Origin: Aristolochia californica
Lineage: Eukaryota; Streptophyta; Magnoliopsida; Piperales; Aristolochiaceae
DNA length: 64,000 nt
NCBI GenBank assembly: GCA_029961685.1
Contig: JARWKL010000005.1
Coordinates: forward strand, 19,496,164 to 19,560,163
Direction of reading: 5' to 3'
Part shown: positions 54,531 to 64,000 of the stretch, one piece after another
Layout of the letters: the number at the start of each line of letters is the position of its first letter
Numbering within the stretch: position 1 is the stretch's first letter
Made by a program: the position numbers and the translations under genes
Notes under the pieces: generated by a model
What the model was told of the DNA's origin: nothing
Database searches by the model: none
Seen by the model: the letters and a program-made list of their open reading frames with translations, nothing else

Positions 54531-56877
54531 TGATGTGAAATTTAATTACATCGGCTTTCATACCTCACAAACGTACGAATCGTTCATGTAATCTAGAGGG
54601 AAGCGAGGGTGATATCCATAGGGAGGACTGAATTTTGTGTATTCTTCAGTCAACTAGCCTAACCAAATTTGATGAATTAATCTGAACTAAACACTCATTA
54701 TACCCTAAATTATCAAGCAATGATCTAATTAACTACTTGCACAACAGAAATCGTCAACTCTGGATTTAACTGTGATTCTTGCCTCTCTCAAGAGCCATGC
54801 AAACATGAATCCGGATTCTCAATCTTTGTGCCTAACTAGCAAATTACTCAAAAAAATCAGAAAAAAAATATTCAATAAACATTAAATCTCAAATAAAATT
54901 TAATAGACATTCAAATCTAAGTTCAAACTATAGGAAACTAATTAAATTAAAAAATGATGGATTACTCCCCTTCTTCTTCCTCTCGTTCAGGCAGCAATTC
55001 TGTTCTCATGGTTGCTGCAATTTCCAGAAATTAAGGGCTTCGGGTTGCAGGACTGAGTGGCTTAAGTGGAGGCAATGCCGGTGAAGAGGAATCAAAATCG
55101 GCGCCGGAGGAGGTGGTGCTGCAGAAGATGAGATGGAAGTGAAATCCTTTGACCGGCTCTCTCGAGTCTCGGTTGGAGTCGGACTAGGCTCGAGAAATGG
55201 TCATAAATTCGTATTCGACGCCGGAGGAGCCCTTTCGAGTCACCTCTCTGCCTGGCGAGCATAAAATGGCAGTGTCGAACTCGCCGTGATAGAAACTCTC
55301 TCGAGCTCTCCTTGGGTATGTTCTCGGTTTTCGAATGGCGGTGGACAACGGTGGCCACGGTGAACAACGACTGGGAGAAAAATCCTATTGGGTCTCTTTT
55401 CTTTCGAGCAATGGCTCCTTCCCTTCTCTCCCCCCCCCCCCCGCCGGAGTTCTCCTTTCTATTGATCGATTTTGCCCTAAAAATCTCTCTCTTTCACTAA
55501 TGAAATTTTTTTAATTATCTCCTTCTCCACCAAAATTCTCCTGAAATTCCATAATTGAATCCATAAAAATCATTTCAGGAAGAAATAAACCCTAAAATCA
55601 ATGAAATATTATTCAGGAGAAAAAGATATGCAATATAAGCAGTGATTAATGCCAAATTCAATAAATGCACGTTTGATTTGAAAACTGATAAATAACCACC
55701 TATAACACAATTATAAGGGTTATTCTATTATAATTAACCTAGTTCTCATGTCAGAATCTGGCATCTATCACATTCCCAAACCTAAATATTTGCTAGACCC
55801 TAGCAAAACAACAACAAAACCAAAATTAAGTCTTGGAAAAGAAAATGCCACTTTCTTAGGGAACACAATTGGATTTAGCGTATGCAACAAGCCGTTAAAT
55901 CCCTACTTTATGGTAGTGGACGAGTTGTGTCTCATGAGGGTTTGCATGGAATATACCCACAAAAGTCATCTAAATCAATAATATAAAAAGAAAACTAAAG
56001 AAAATCTACTCCTCATTAGCCTACGACTAATACTTAGTATCGTAAAATGTTTGAAAATCATTTGAAACCCTACACAATTTGAAAACCTGTGTAAAATATA
56101 ACACATTATGAATCCAAATACACTCACAGGTACTCCACCTTAACCAATGTGACCCCTAAACAATTACTTCAACAGAACAAAGAGGCAACATATAACAATA
56201 AAATCCTGGTCACATCACAATTAAGAGAAAATAGTAGAGTGAGCATGTTGTCTAACAATCTCACAAAAGAAGTATACATATTTCAATCTTGACCTGCAAT
56301 TTCAACTTACAATTCATCATCAAATTTATGGAAACTCATTGCTTCCAGATTTAAACCCATTTTTCGGTATTACCAGCATAATAATTGTTTTTCACTGAAT
56401 ACTTTTGGTATTACCACCATTTTGTATTCGTCCTCATTGCACATGCACTTATTTTTTAAGTAACCGACTGTTCTGGTGCATGTCCCTGGGTTTGCCTAGG
56501 CTATTTTTGAGGTTATTTGTCTTTTGCAAGCAATAGCATTTCTGTTTGCATTCATACATTACAACAAAGAATTTCACTGAGATATAAAAAAGAATAAGAT
56601 CAAATAGGCATACAAGACTATTCAGACTAACATAGTTCAACACTAGATTTACATGTTCTCTTTTGCAACTAAGTTCCAAGTCTAATGCAATAGTAAGTTA
56701 TCCCACCGAATTCTCATGGATCACAACAAATGATATAAGATTTCTAATATGCATATTCTACACAGTTTTCCACATACTAAGAAACACATTTGAGCAACTT
56801 ATTTTAACTCTACTAAAGTTAACCACATACTAAGGAGAGTAATTTGAAAACCATGAACACAAATCAAAAGAAAATCA
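54531..56877 (-). repeat. Left LTR (3' LTR of the minus-strand element), right edge uncertain
   Basis: The left edge is exact, because satellite sequence ends at 54530 and TGATGTG begins. Homology to the right LTR is clear from 54531 to about 55246, where the right copy leaves the window. The inner edge is inferred. The polypurine tract at 56901-56931 must lie just inside the LTR, and the nearest ATCA (ending 56877) would pair with the TGAT at the outer end, giving an LTR of about 2.35 kb. The stretch 55250-56877 holds a 13-C run but no supported gene. If the edge lies elsewhere, the LTR would be shorter. Confidence 0.7.
55430..55442 (+). repeat. 13-C homopolymer in the left LTR
   Basis: An uninterrupted run of 13 C follows CTTCCCTTCTCT and precedes GCCGGAGTTCTCC. 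The corresponding part of the right LTR is outside the window, so it is unknown whether the run is ancestral. It lies in a pyrimidine-rich part of the LTR. Confidence 0.9.
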
Positions 56878-56898
56878 TTGCTAAGAGTCGAAAGAGAC

Positions 56899-56900
<2 letters not shown>

Positions 56901-56931
<31 letters not shown>
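56901..56931 (-). repeat. Expanded polypurine tract (31 G on the coding strand)
   Basis: Read on the minus strand, a run of 31 G follows GGTTTGAGA and precedes ACGTCTCTTTCGACTC. It lies downstream of the integrase, next to the inferred start of the 3' LTR. In this family the polypurine tract, which primes plus-strand DNA synthesis, sits there and is typically a short G-rich run. The present length suggests slippage after insertion or a sequence-length error. The upstream conserved box at 56946-56966 supports the identification. Confidence 0.75.
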
Positions 56932-56933
<2 letters not shown>

Positions 56934-56945
56934 TCAAACCTAAAT

Positions 56946-56966
56946 CCGACATTGTCCTCAATGGGG
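56946..56966 (-). promoter_or_regulatory. Conserved box upstream of the polypurine tract
   Basis: The minus strand reads CCCCATTGAGGACAATGTCGG. As I recall the family, a motif of the form ATTGAGGACAATG just before a G-rich tract is common in Tat/Athila elements, between the end of pol and the 3' LTR. Its function is unknown to me. It serves here as a landmark for the 3' end of the internal region. Confidence 0.6.
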
Positions 56967-57694
56967 AAAAGTTAAAACAAACAAACGAACTAACAATCAC
57001 TAAAATATCTGATTATACTCATTGACTCACAACTTAGTTGGTTATACTGCAGCAGAGTAAGGGTTAAGCTCCCTAAGGGCTCCTAAATCCATATGTGGGA
57101 CCATATGTGTTTAGTCATCAACAATAACATCGAAGAGTCAATAAAGACCCCCAAGAATGATACATAGTCTCCCTTGACGAAGGTTTACTTGTATCAGCCG
57201 TACCCGTAGGTAATCATCCATAGATGAAACCGCTATCCCACTTCACATTTTGAAGAAATCTCTGTGTGACTGGCCACTGAAGGCAGCAAGAATCACACGT
57301 TGAACACAAGTCCTTGAGTTACTCACCATAAGGTTTTCATTCAATACTTCAAGTTCGAACTAGTCAGTCCCAAAATGGTTGTTTGAGTACAGACTTCTCA
57401 AACTAGGGACCAAAAGTTTGGTCATCGACTACCGGAACCAATTACTCTCTTAACCGGCAAGAGAGTACCTCGAGTCCATGAGGGGGCCGGCATCACCGGG
57501 GTCCTCCAATCAATCAAGACCAGAGTACACCAAAGGTTATCCCAATAAGAATGAATAAACAAAAAATAAAATTGTAATGTACAAAGGGATAGAAACGTGG
57601 GGATTGCCCACAATGTGCTAAGTTTATAGTCGTAAGCAAGACTTTGACACAGTCAAGATGAATGGACAGGTTCCTCCAAGAAAATCACCATCAC
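56967..57694 (-). other. Non-coding stretch between integrase and polypurine tract; no envelope-like gene
   Basis: About 730 bp lie between the integrase stop and the conserved box. Many Athila-type elements carry an envelope-like reading frame here, usually well over 1 kb. Here the longest minus-strand frame is about 63 codons and shows no recognisable domain, signal peptide or membrane segment. I see no promoter or RNA feature. The element either never had the gene or lost it before or after insertion. Confidence 0.7.
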
Positions 57695-58995
57695 CTACTC
57701 CGGTGTGGGGACATTCTCAAGATATGGTTTGAGCCACTGACCATTAATTTTGAAGACCGACCCGTCTTCGTGATTGCGAATATCAATAGCGCCATGAGGA
57801 AACACCTGTGTAACCTCAAATGGACCTGACCACCTGGATCTTAGCTTCCCTGGAAACAAATGCAATCGTGAGTTATAAAGTAAAACATTCTGCCCAATAG
57901 TAAAAGACTTGCAAAAAATAGATTTATCATGTAAAAGCTTTGTACGCTCCTTATACAGTTTGGCATTCTCATAAGCATCATGACGTATCTCCTTCAACTC
58001 ATTCAATTACAATCTGCTCTCCTCACCCGCTTGAGTCAAATCAAAATTCAAAGCCTTAATGGCCCAATAAGCTCTATGCTCAAACCCAACAGGTAGATAA
58101 CATGCTTTGCCGAACACTAGGCGAAATGGAGACATCCCAATAGGAGTCTTATAAGGGGGTTCGATAGGCCCATAAAGCATCGTCCAATCGAGTTGACCAA
58201 TCTTTCCTATCAAAGCGAACCAACTTCTCAAAAATCCGTTTGATCTCCCTATTAGAGATTTCCACTTGACCACAAGTTTGTGGGTAGTACGGAGTAGACA
58301 CCCGATGAGTGATGGAGTATTTCTTCAACAAGGTCTCAAATGCTCTGTTACAAAAATGAGATCCCCCATCACTGATGATCACTCTCGGGGTACCAAACCG
58401 ATTAAAGATGTTTTCTTTTAAACACTTTACCACCACTTTGTGATCATTTTTCTTACATGCAATAGCTTCAATCCATCTAGAGTCATATTCAACAGCAACT
58501 AGGATGTATTGATAGCCGAACGAGACAGGAAAAGGACCCATGAAGTCAATACCCCACACATCAAACAATTAAGAGGCATCATGTTCTTCCTAGACAAAAA
58601 ACAGTCCGTTGGCATCTATCACCCACACGACAAAACTCATGGGTATCTCTAAAAAATGAAGGCCAATAGAAACCACAATGCAAGACTTTAGCCGCGGTCT
58701 TTCTAGCACCAAAATGTCCACCACATGTGTGGGAATGACAAAACTCAAGAATGTTGGCAGGGTCTTGCTCAGGTACACAATGCCTAATGACTTGGTCAGG
58801 ACACACCTTGAACAAATAAGGGTCTTCCCCAAAAAAATGTTTGACTTGGGAAAATAATTTCAACCAATCTTGTTTACTCCAATAATTAGGAATCTTACGA
58901 GTTACAAGATAGTTGACTATGTCAGCAAACCAAGGCAACTGGGATACTTGGAGAAGTTGTTCATCAGGGAAGGAATCATTTAAAGGAAGGGATCC
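57695..58995 (-). pseudogene. Integrase (broken)
   Basis: Integrase inserts the retrotransposon cDNA into nuclear DNA. Reading right to left there is an N-terminal zinc-finger region with [11 protein letters not shown] and FYWPSFF. The expected paired cysteines are altered, because the residue three before the last Cys (in GDRCQR) is Gly. After a frameshift near 58570-58600 comes the catalytic core with [18 protein letters not shown] and GQVEISNRE. Its Asp-Asp-Glu residues are all present and the second Asp and the Glu are 35 residues apart. A second frameshift lies near 58150-58165. The C-terminal part ([11 protein letters not shown], then [16 protein letters not shown]) is interrupted by an in-frame TAA at 58007-58009 and ends at 57695. 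The lost Cys and the breaks make it non-functional. Confidence 0.9.
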
Positions 58996-59505
58996 TTCAT
59001 GAGGTGATACACAGATCCTAGATAGATGATCAGCAACAACATTTTCACAACCCTTCTTATCTCGAATCTCAAGGTCAAATTCTTGCAATTGCAAGATCCA
59101 TCTAATCAAGTGAGGTTTAGTGTCCTTGATGGATAATAAGTACTTCAAAGTAGAATGATCAATGAACACTATAACCTTTGACCCTAACAGATATGATCTG
59201 AATTTGTTCAAGGCAAACACAACAGTTAGCAACTCCTTCTCAGTGGTAGTGTAATTCAATTGAACATCATGAAGAGTGTGGCTAGCATACTGAATGACAC
59301 AAGGAATTTTATCCGCCTTTTGCCCCAAAACAGTCTTCAATGCATAATCAGAGTCATCACACATCAACTCAAAAGGCAAAGACCAAGTAGGGGGTTGGAC
59401 AATGGGTGCAGTGGACAAACATTTCTTCAGTGTCTCAAAAACATGAATACATGCATCATCAAAGGCAAAAGCAACATCTTGAGCAAGCAAATCGTCAAAG
59501 GACGC
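58996..59505 (-). pseudogene. RNase H domain (reading frame intact, polyprotein broken)
   Basis: RNase H removes the RNA strand of the RNA-DNA hybrid during reverse transcription. This domain is the best preserved part of the element, with one open frame from 59490 that runs on into the integrase zinc finger. The acidic residues expected of the Ty3/gypsy fold are visible: [27 protein letters not shown] and [10 protein letters not shown] frameshift near 59495-59510 separates it from the reverse transcriptase, so it could not be made as part of the native polyprotein. It has no start context of its own, and separate expression is unlikely. Confidence 0.88.
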
Positions 59506-60654
59506 AAAATTTTTCTAAAGTCCTTAATGAAGCTCCTATAGAACCCAACATGGCCAAGGAAAGAACGCACCCCCTTCATAGAAGTAGGTGGTGGTAGATT
59601 GGCAATTAGGTCAACTTTGGCTTTGTCCACTTCTATACCCCGCTCAGACACTACATGTCCTAAAACAATTCCTTCTTTTACCATGAAGTGACATTTCTCC
59701 CAATTCAAGACTAAATTGGACTTAATGCATGGGACAATACGAGTAAAAGATTGTGCAGACATGTCTCAAAGCTAGAGCCAAACACAGAAAATTCATCCAT
59801 AAAGGCCTTTAAAAAGTCACCAATCATGTCAGAAAAGATACTCATCATGCACCGTTGGAAAGTGGCGGGTGCATTGCATCAACCAAAAGGCATGCGTCTG
59901 TAAGCAAAGGTGCCAAATGGACACGTGAATGTGGTCTTTTCCTGGTCTCCTAGAGCAATGGGAATTTGATTGTAGCCGGAGTATCCATCTAAGAAGCAAT
60001 AAAAATTGTGGCCAGCCAATTGCTCTAGCATCTGATCAATGAAAGGAAGTGGGAAGTGATCCTTCCTAGTGGCGGAATTAAGTTTTCTATAGTCAATGCA
60101 GACATGCCACTTGGTGGTAGTTCTTGTGGGTATCAATTCACCACTCTCATTTTTCATTATCGTTATCCCACTTTCTTAGGGACGACTTGAATTGGACGCA
60201 CCCAGGTGCTATCAAAAATAGGGTAAATGATGCCTGACACAAGCAACCTGATGACTTCTTCTCTCACAACCTCCTGCATATGGGGATATAATCTACGTTG
60301 CATCTCACGTGAGGCTTTAGTCCCCTCCTCAAAATGAATACGATGCATGCATATGGAGGAGCTAATCCCTTTTAAGGCATCAAGAGTCCACCCCAATGCA
60401 TCTTTGTGTGCTTGTAAAACTTCAGTCAATTGTTCGTCCTGCTCAGTACTCAAATCAAAGGCAATAATGACTGGCAATGAGTTCATGGGCCCCAAGAACG
60501 CATACTTCAATGTGGGAGTAAGTGCCTTAAGATCTAGCTTGGAAGTTTCAAGAGGTTTGTCCAAGTCAAGATGAAGATCTTGTGGATGATCAGTTGTGAC
60601 AACCTCATAAGCTTCCTCCAACAGAGGTACAGAACTGAGTAAAGAGTCAATCTC
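59427..60654 (-). pseudogene. Reverse transcriptase (broken, catalytic motif changed)
   Basis: This domain would copy element RNA into DNA. In order, the sequence shows the N-terminal region with EEVIRLLVSGIIYPI and STWVRPIQVVPKK, a one-base frameshift near 60160-60175, then CIDYRKLNSATRKDHFPLPF, FLDGYSGYNQIPI and TTFTCPFGTFAYRRMPFG. An in-frame TGA at 59879-59881 follows. Next comes the catalytic box, which reads FMDE (59792-59803) where the family has two adjacent Asp, so the second catalytic Asp is Glu. Another frameshift lies near 59750. After it, NLVLNWEKCHFMV and VRSFLGHVGFYRSFIKDF mark the thumb and connection. Either the frameshifts or the changed catalytic residue would abolish activity. 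Confidence 0.92.
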
Positions 60655-61194
60655 TCAGAAATATGTTTCCTCATCAAAATAGTCCATGTCTAAATATGTT
60701 ATGTAAGACTCAAAAGATTCAAGAGTGAATTTGTCAACAAGCATAACAGTCTCTATCTTAAATACAGGACTTAGATCATCAAACTCAAGTGGATGGTGCC
60801 CGACATTAAACACATTCAACGAAACCTTAAAATTTCCAAAAGACAACTCCAACTCACCACTTTTACAATGAATGACAACATTAGATGTGGCTAAGAAGGG
60901 ACGTCCAAGGATGACAGGAATTTGGTTGGTCACATTGACTACTGATTCTGTATCAAGAACAATGAAATCAACCGGGAACAGAAATTTGTTCACTTTTATC
61001 AAAACATCTTCAACTATTCCTCTTGGTATCTTGACAGAACGGTCAGCTAGTTGAAGTGTGATGGGGGTAGGCTTCAATTTCCCCAAACCTAATGGCTGGT
61101 ACACAAAGAAAGGAAGCAAATTCACACTTGCCCCTAAGTCAAGAACAACTCTCTGGATGGTATGTTCACCAATGACACATGAAATTGTGGGCAT
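60655..61194 (-). pseudogene. Retroviral-type aspartic protease with following linker (broken)
   Basis: This domain would cut the polyprotein into mature parts. The frame is open for 179 codons. It contains VVLDLGASVNLLP, with the active-site Asp-Leu-Gly-Ala-Ser at 61126-61140, and later VILGRPFLATSN, the flap-to-C-terminal signature of this protease class. LADRSVKIPRGIVEDVLIKV, between them, is typical of the Tat/Athila branch. A frameshift near 61195 cuts it from the upstream Gag region. A TGA at 60655-60657 separates it from the reverse transcriptase in the same frame. The active site itself looks intact. Confidence 0.9.
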
Positions 61195-61600
61195 CCAGGA
61201 TCTTTACTTTAGGAGGAGGATTGTTGTGCTTCAGAATTGAGCTTACATTCTCAGTAAGAAAGACCTTTTTGTTAACATGTTGTTTTCTCTTCTGTGTACA
61301 AAGGTCTTTCAATAATCGGGCATAGGCAGGGACTTGCCTAATAGCATCAAGAAGTGGAATGTTAACGTGAACCTTACTAAACAGTTCCAACGTTTCATGC
61401 ATGCTATCTCCTTTCCTAGGTGGTCTCGATAACCTTTATGGATAAGGAGCTGGTGGGACTTGGTTAGAGATCTGCCTGGCTATTGGTGGAGAACTTGGAA
61501 GTTCTTCACTCAATGATGTGTCCCCATTGTCATCCTTTGACTCGTTAGACTTAGTGGTCCCTACCCCGTTATTCAACTCACGACACTCCTAAGGGTGGTT
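61166..61600 (-). pseudogene. Gag-protease linker region (broken)
   Basis: Continuing from gag after a frameshift near 61600, the frame reads RELNNGVGTTKSNESKDDNG and an acidic, Ser/Pro-rich stretch. A TAA near 61440 follows, then a 78-codon segment with ELFSKVHVNIPLLDAIRQVP, YARLLKDLCTQKR and KKVFLTENVSSIL. That segment is a conserved region before the protease in Athila-type elements. The function of the linker is unknown. The frame is lost again near 61195. Confidence 0.8.
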
Positions 61601-62886
61601 ATGGCTTTGTCTTGCTCATGGTGGGATTGGAACTCGACCCACTCTCATGTGTGCCTTTGGGGTTAGGAATGGTTTGACTCAGGAGTCTATTTTGTGCCTG
61701 TTCACTCAAGTGGTTGGCCAACTAACTCACTTGCATTTCTAGTTTAGCAATGGAGGACTGTGTATTTTGCATGAATAGTTGAAGTGTATCCTCAAGTGAA
61801 GGTTTTTGTGGAATCAATGGTTGTTGAGTGAAGTGTAGGTGCGGAGCTTGGGGTTGAGTAAACCCTAGAGGACTCACAACTTGTGGGCCCTTGCACCATG
61901 AGAAATTTGGGTGCCTAGCCCAACCCGGATTATATGTTTCCGAAACAGGATCATTCCGGTTTGGTCCATGAAAATTTTGGACTGCATTCAAGTCCTCAAT
62001 GAGCTCCGGGTAGGATGAACTAGATGGACACATTTGTGTGGGATGAGATGAACTAGAGCATATGGCACAGACAGTAGATGGGTTAGGAGCAGGTGAACTC
62101 TTGGACACCATAAGGGCATCAATTTTTCTTGTCAACCCCTCAATCTTGGCCATGAGCATGGGTGTTTCACTAACCTCTTTTGGCTTCATGGGATCTCCTA
62201 TCAACATTAAATGACGAACCCCACTGCTGAGATTGATCACTCAACGTTTCAAAAAAGTTGCATGCCTCTCTAGCACTCTTACCCATCAAACTCCCACCAC
62301 TCGTTGCATCTACGATGGATCTAACCTAAGGTGTAAGACCTTGATAAAAGTATTGCACTAAATGCCATTTATCAAACCCATGATGCAGACACCTACGGAT
62401 CAAATCTTTCCAGTTCTCCCAAGCCTCATACAAGTGTTCACCCTCCTGCTGCATAAAGTTGGAGATTTCTCTCCTGAGGGCTGTAGTTCTCTAAATGGGA
62501 AAGTACTTGGACAAAAATTTCGTGACTAATGTGTCCCATGAAGTAATGCTGCCCACCTCTAAGGAATTAAGCCAAGACTCGGCCTTATCCTTAAGTGAAA
62601 ATGGAAAAAGTCTTAACCGGATAGAGTCATCTGAGAAATTCTGGAATTTGAAAGTCACACAGATATCTAAGAATTCCTTGATGTGGTAATAAGGGTCCTC
62701 CTTCTCCAACCCATAGAATGTAGGGAGGAGTTGGATCACATCTGGTTTGAACTCATAACTGGCAGCAATAGTGGGTGGAAATATAATGCAAGAAGGTGAT
62801 GTGAAGTTGGATGGGATAGAATAATCCTTCAGGGCTCTACGGTCATCTGCTGCAGGTAACTATAATGGTTCACCTTGATTGGCCAT
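61601..62886 (-). pseudogene. gag (capsid and CCHC nucleocapsid regions), broken
   Basis: Gag forms the cytoplasmic particle that packages element RNA. The likely start is the ATG at 62884-62886, in the context ACCATGG and about 300 bp after the primer site. It is followed after eight codons by an in-frame TAG (62860-62862). The capsid core then reads PTFYGLEKEDPYYHIKEF, LRLFPFSLKDKAESWLNSL and TLVTKFLSKYFP. Further in-frame stops lie at 62491-62493 and 62326-62328, and a frameshift lies near 62190. Downstream is one zinc knuckle, CAICSSSSHPTQMC (62028-62069), with exact C-x2-C-x4-H-x4-C spacing. A TAG at 61722-61724 falls just after KLEMQVS. No full-length Gag could be made. Confidence 0.88.
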
Positions 62887-63179
62887 GGTAGCTCCTAACT
62901 TGACTTCTGGTGTTTTCCTACAAATATGTTCAACCTCTTCAAGAAAGGGAGCTAATGGTTCACCTAGGGAGCGGCGCCCGTGCATAAAAACACAAAAAGA
63001 AATAAAACTAACTATCCAATTATGCTAACAAACTAACTACTAAAAATACGAACTAAGTAGAAGAAATAAAAATAACTCCATACAAAATCATCAAGAAAAA
63101 GAAACAAAAAATTATTAAAGCAGAAAAATAAATCTAACCTAAGACCATGGAGAACAAAGAAATACACTTAATATGTGCC
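62887..63179 (-). other. Leader between primer-binding site and gag
   Basis: About 290 bp of AT-rich sequence lie between the primer-binding site and the first gag ATG. In such elements this untranslated leader carries the packaging signal. No splice site, hairpin or small gene could be supported by eye. The stretch 62990-63140 is especially A-rich on the plus strand. Confidence 0.7.
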
Positions 63180-63197
63180 TCCTCGGCAACGACGACA
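63180..63197 (-). promoter_or_regulatory. Primer-binding site, tRNA-Asp type
   Basis: The minus strand reads TGTCGTCGTTGCCGAGGA. This matches 15 of 18 positions of the complement of the plant tRNA-Asp 3' end (TGGCGCCGTTGCCGGGGA), the usual primer of Tat/Athila elements. Six bases separate it from the LTR, which ends at 63204. Two of the three differences are C-to-T or G-to-A changes, consistent with decay of methylated DNA. Confidence 0.82.
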
Positions 63198-63203
63198 AAA
63201 ACT

Positions 63204-64000
63204 TGATGTGGAATTTAATTACATCGGCTTTTATACCTTGCAAGTGTACGAATTGTTCATGTAATCTAGTGGGAAGCGAGGGTAATATCCACAGGGAGGA
63301 CTGAATTTTGTGAATTCTTAAGTCAACTAGCCTAACCAAATATGATGAATTAATCTGAACTAAACACTGATTATATCCTAAATTATCAAGCAATGATCTA
63401 ATTAACTACTTGCACAATAGGAAACGTCAACTCTGGATTTTACCATGTTTCGTGCCTCTCTCGAGTGCCACTTAACCACAAATCTGGATTCTCAATCCTT
63501 GTGTCTAGCCCCTCTCGGGCACCTAGAGTTAAAGAAAAAGACCGGATTATAATACTAGAATCCAACCTAAATTATAATCCTGCCCTAACTAGCTAATTAC
63601 TCAAAAAATTCAGAAAACAAATATTCAATAAACATTAATTCTCAAATTAAATTTAATAGACATTCAAACCTAAGTTCAAACTATAGGAAACTAATTAAAT
63701 TAAAAAATGATGGATTACTCCCCTTCTTCTTCCTCTCGCTTAGGCAGTAATTCTGTTCTCACGATTGCTGTAATTTCCAGAAATTAAGGGCTTCAGGTTG
63801 CAGGAGTGAGCAGCCAGAAGTGGAGGCGACACAAGCGAAGAGGAATCGGAATCGACGCCGGAGGAGGTGGTACAGCGGAAGATGACATGGAAGTGAAATC
63901 CTATGACCGGCTCTCTCGAGTCTCGGTCAGAGTCGGACTAGGCTCTAGAAGTGGTCGGAAATGTGTAATCGACGCCGGAGGAGCCCTCTTGAGTCACCTC
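63204..64000 (-). repeat. Right LTR (5' LTR), cut by the window end
   Basis: Begins TGATGTGGAATTTAATTACA and aligns with 54531-55246 throughout. It differs from the left copy at about 30-35 of the first 300 positions by eye, many of them transitions at CG or CA/TG sites. It also carries 79 bp (63504-63582) that the left LTR lacks at 54830/54831. Only about 797 bp are visible. The promoter and transcription start should lie in the unseen part or near the edge. Confidence 0.88.

Larger units (their letters stand above)
54531..64000 (-). mobile_element. Defective Ty3/gypsy LTR retrotransposon, Tat/Athila branch (Athila-like), truncated by window end
   Basis: Two direct copies of a sequence starting TGATGTG(A/G)AATTTAATTACATCGG lie at 54531 and 63204. 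Between them, on the minus strand, are a tRNA-Asp-type primer site, gag, protease, reverse transcriptase, RNase H, integrase and a G-rich polypurine tract, in the domain order of Ty3/gypsy elements. The Gag core (PTFYGLEKEDPYYHIKEF), the DLGAS protease and the integrase tail point to the Tat/Athila branch of plants, and most closely to Athila. The element sits inside the satellite array. The expected 5-bp target duplication on the left would be ACGGG (54526-54530), but its partner is outside the window. Autonomous transposition is excluded by many stops and frameshifts. Confidence 0.93.

Noticed and set aside
55092..55367. 91-codon minus-strand frame and overlapping plus-strand frame in the left LTR
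   Set aside because: Both overlap inside the LTR, have no recognisable domain, and the equivalent frame in the right LTR is altered by many changes.
55748..55981. 77-codon plus-strand frame in the inferred LTR
   Set aside because: No similarity I recognise, no supporting promoter or codon pattern, and it runs opposite to the element.
57020..57620. Possible host gene exon between integrase and polypurine tract
   Set aside because: Stops in all frames, no splice-bounded frame or domain, and its position fits the element's 3' non-coding region.
59260..59597. Plus-strand frames within the reverse transcriptase/RNase H region, and others within gag and protease
   Set aside because: They are antisense shadows of the polyprotein frames on the minus strand.

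Overview
The window is plant nuclear heterochromatin. It is a very long AT-rich tandem satellite array (1-54530) broken on its right side by an old, defective Ty3/gypsy LTR retrotransposon of the Tat/Athila branch (54531 to beyond 64000, coding on the minus strand). The plant assignment rests on the retrotransposon: its Gag, protease, reverse transcriptase and integrase motifs and its tRNA-Asp-type primer-binding site are typical of the plant-restricted Tat/Athila branch. Arrays of this kind with Athila-type insertions are usual in pericentromeric DNA. I cannot name the species.

Satellite, 1-54530. The unit is about 665-679 bp when intact, and about 81 copies are present. It carries one GGATCC in most copies, a conserved purine-rich box on one strand (consensus near GGGAAAAGGGGGAGGCGGGG), and an 8-bp dyad around a GCATGC core. 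Orientation changes twice. Copies read one way at 1-11969, the opposite way at 11970-45200, and the first way again at 45201-54530. The monomer phases at the two junctions fit one inversion of about 33 kb with about 20 bp and 130 bp lost at the breakpoints. Blocks of several monomers recur as higher-order units: five monomers, about 3.37 kb, at 5.1-11.8 kb; five monomers at 14.6-19.4 kb; four monomers, about 2.61 kb, at 45.4-49.3 kb. A ~1.45 kb segment beside the left junction also recurs about 10.73 kb away. Damaged monomers with internal deletions cluster at 30-45 kb and 47-50.5 kb. No gene is supported in this region; its short reading frames are translations of the repeat.

Retrotransposon, 54531-64000. 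The left LTR starts inside a satellite monomer. The right LTR starts at 63204 and runs off the window. Between them, read right to left on the minus strand, are a primer-binding site, leader, gag with a CCHC knuckle, protease, reverse transcriptase, RNase H, integrase, a non-coding stretch and a polypurine tract now expanded to 31 G. Every coding domain is recognisable but the polyprotein is broken by at least six in-frame stops and about seven frameshifts. Catalytic and zinc-binding residues have also been lost. No envelope-like gene is present. The two LTRs differ at roughly one site in ten where compared by eye, so the insertion is old.

I found no host gene, RNA gene, CRISPR array or new enzymatic system. 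The unusual content is structural: the inverted block, the nested higher-order repeats and the homopolymer expansions.
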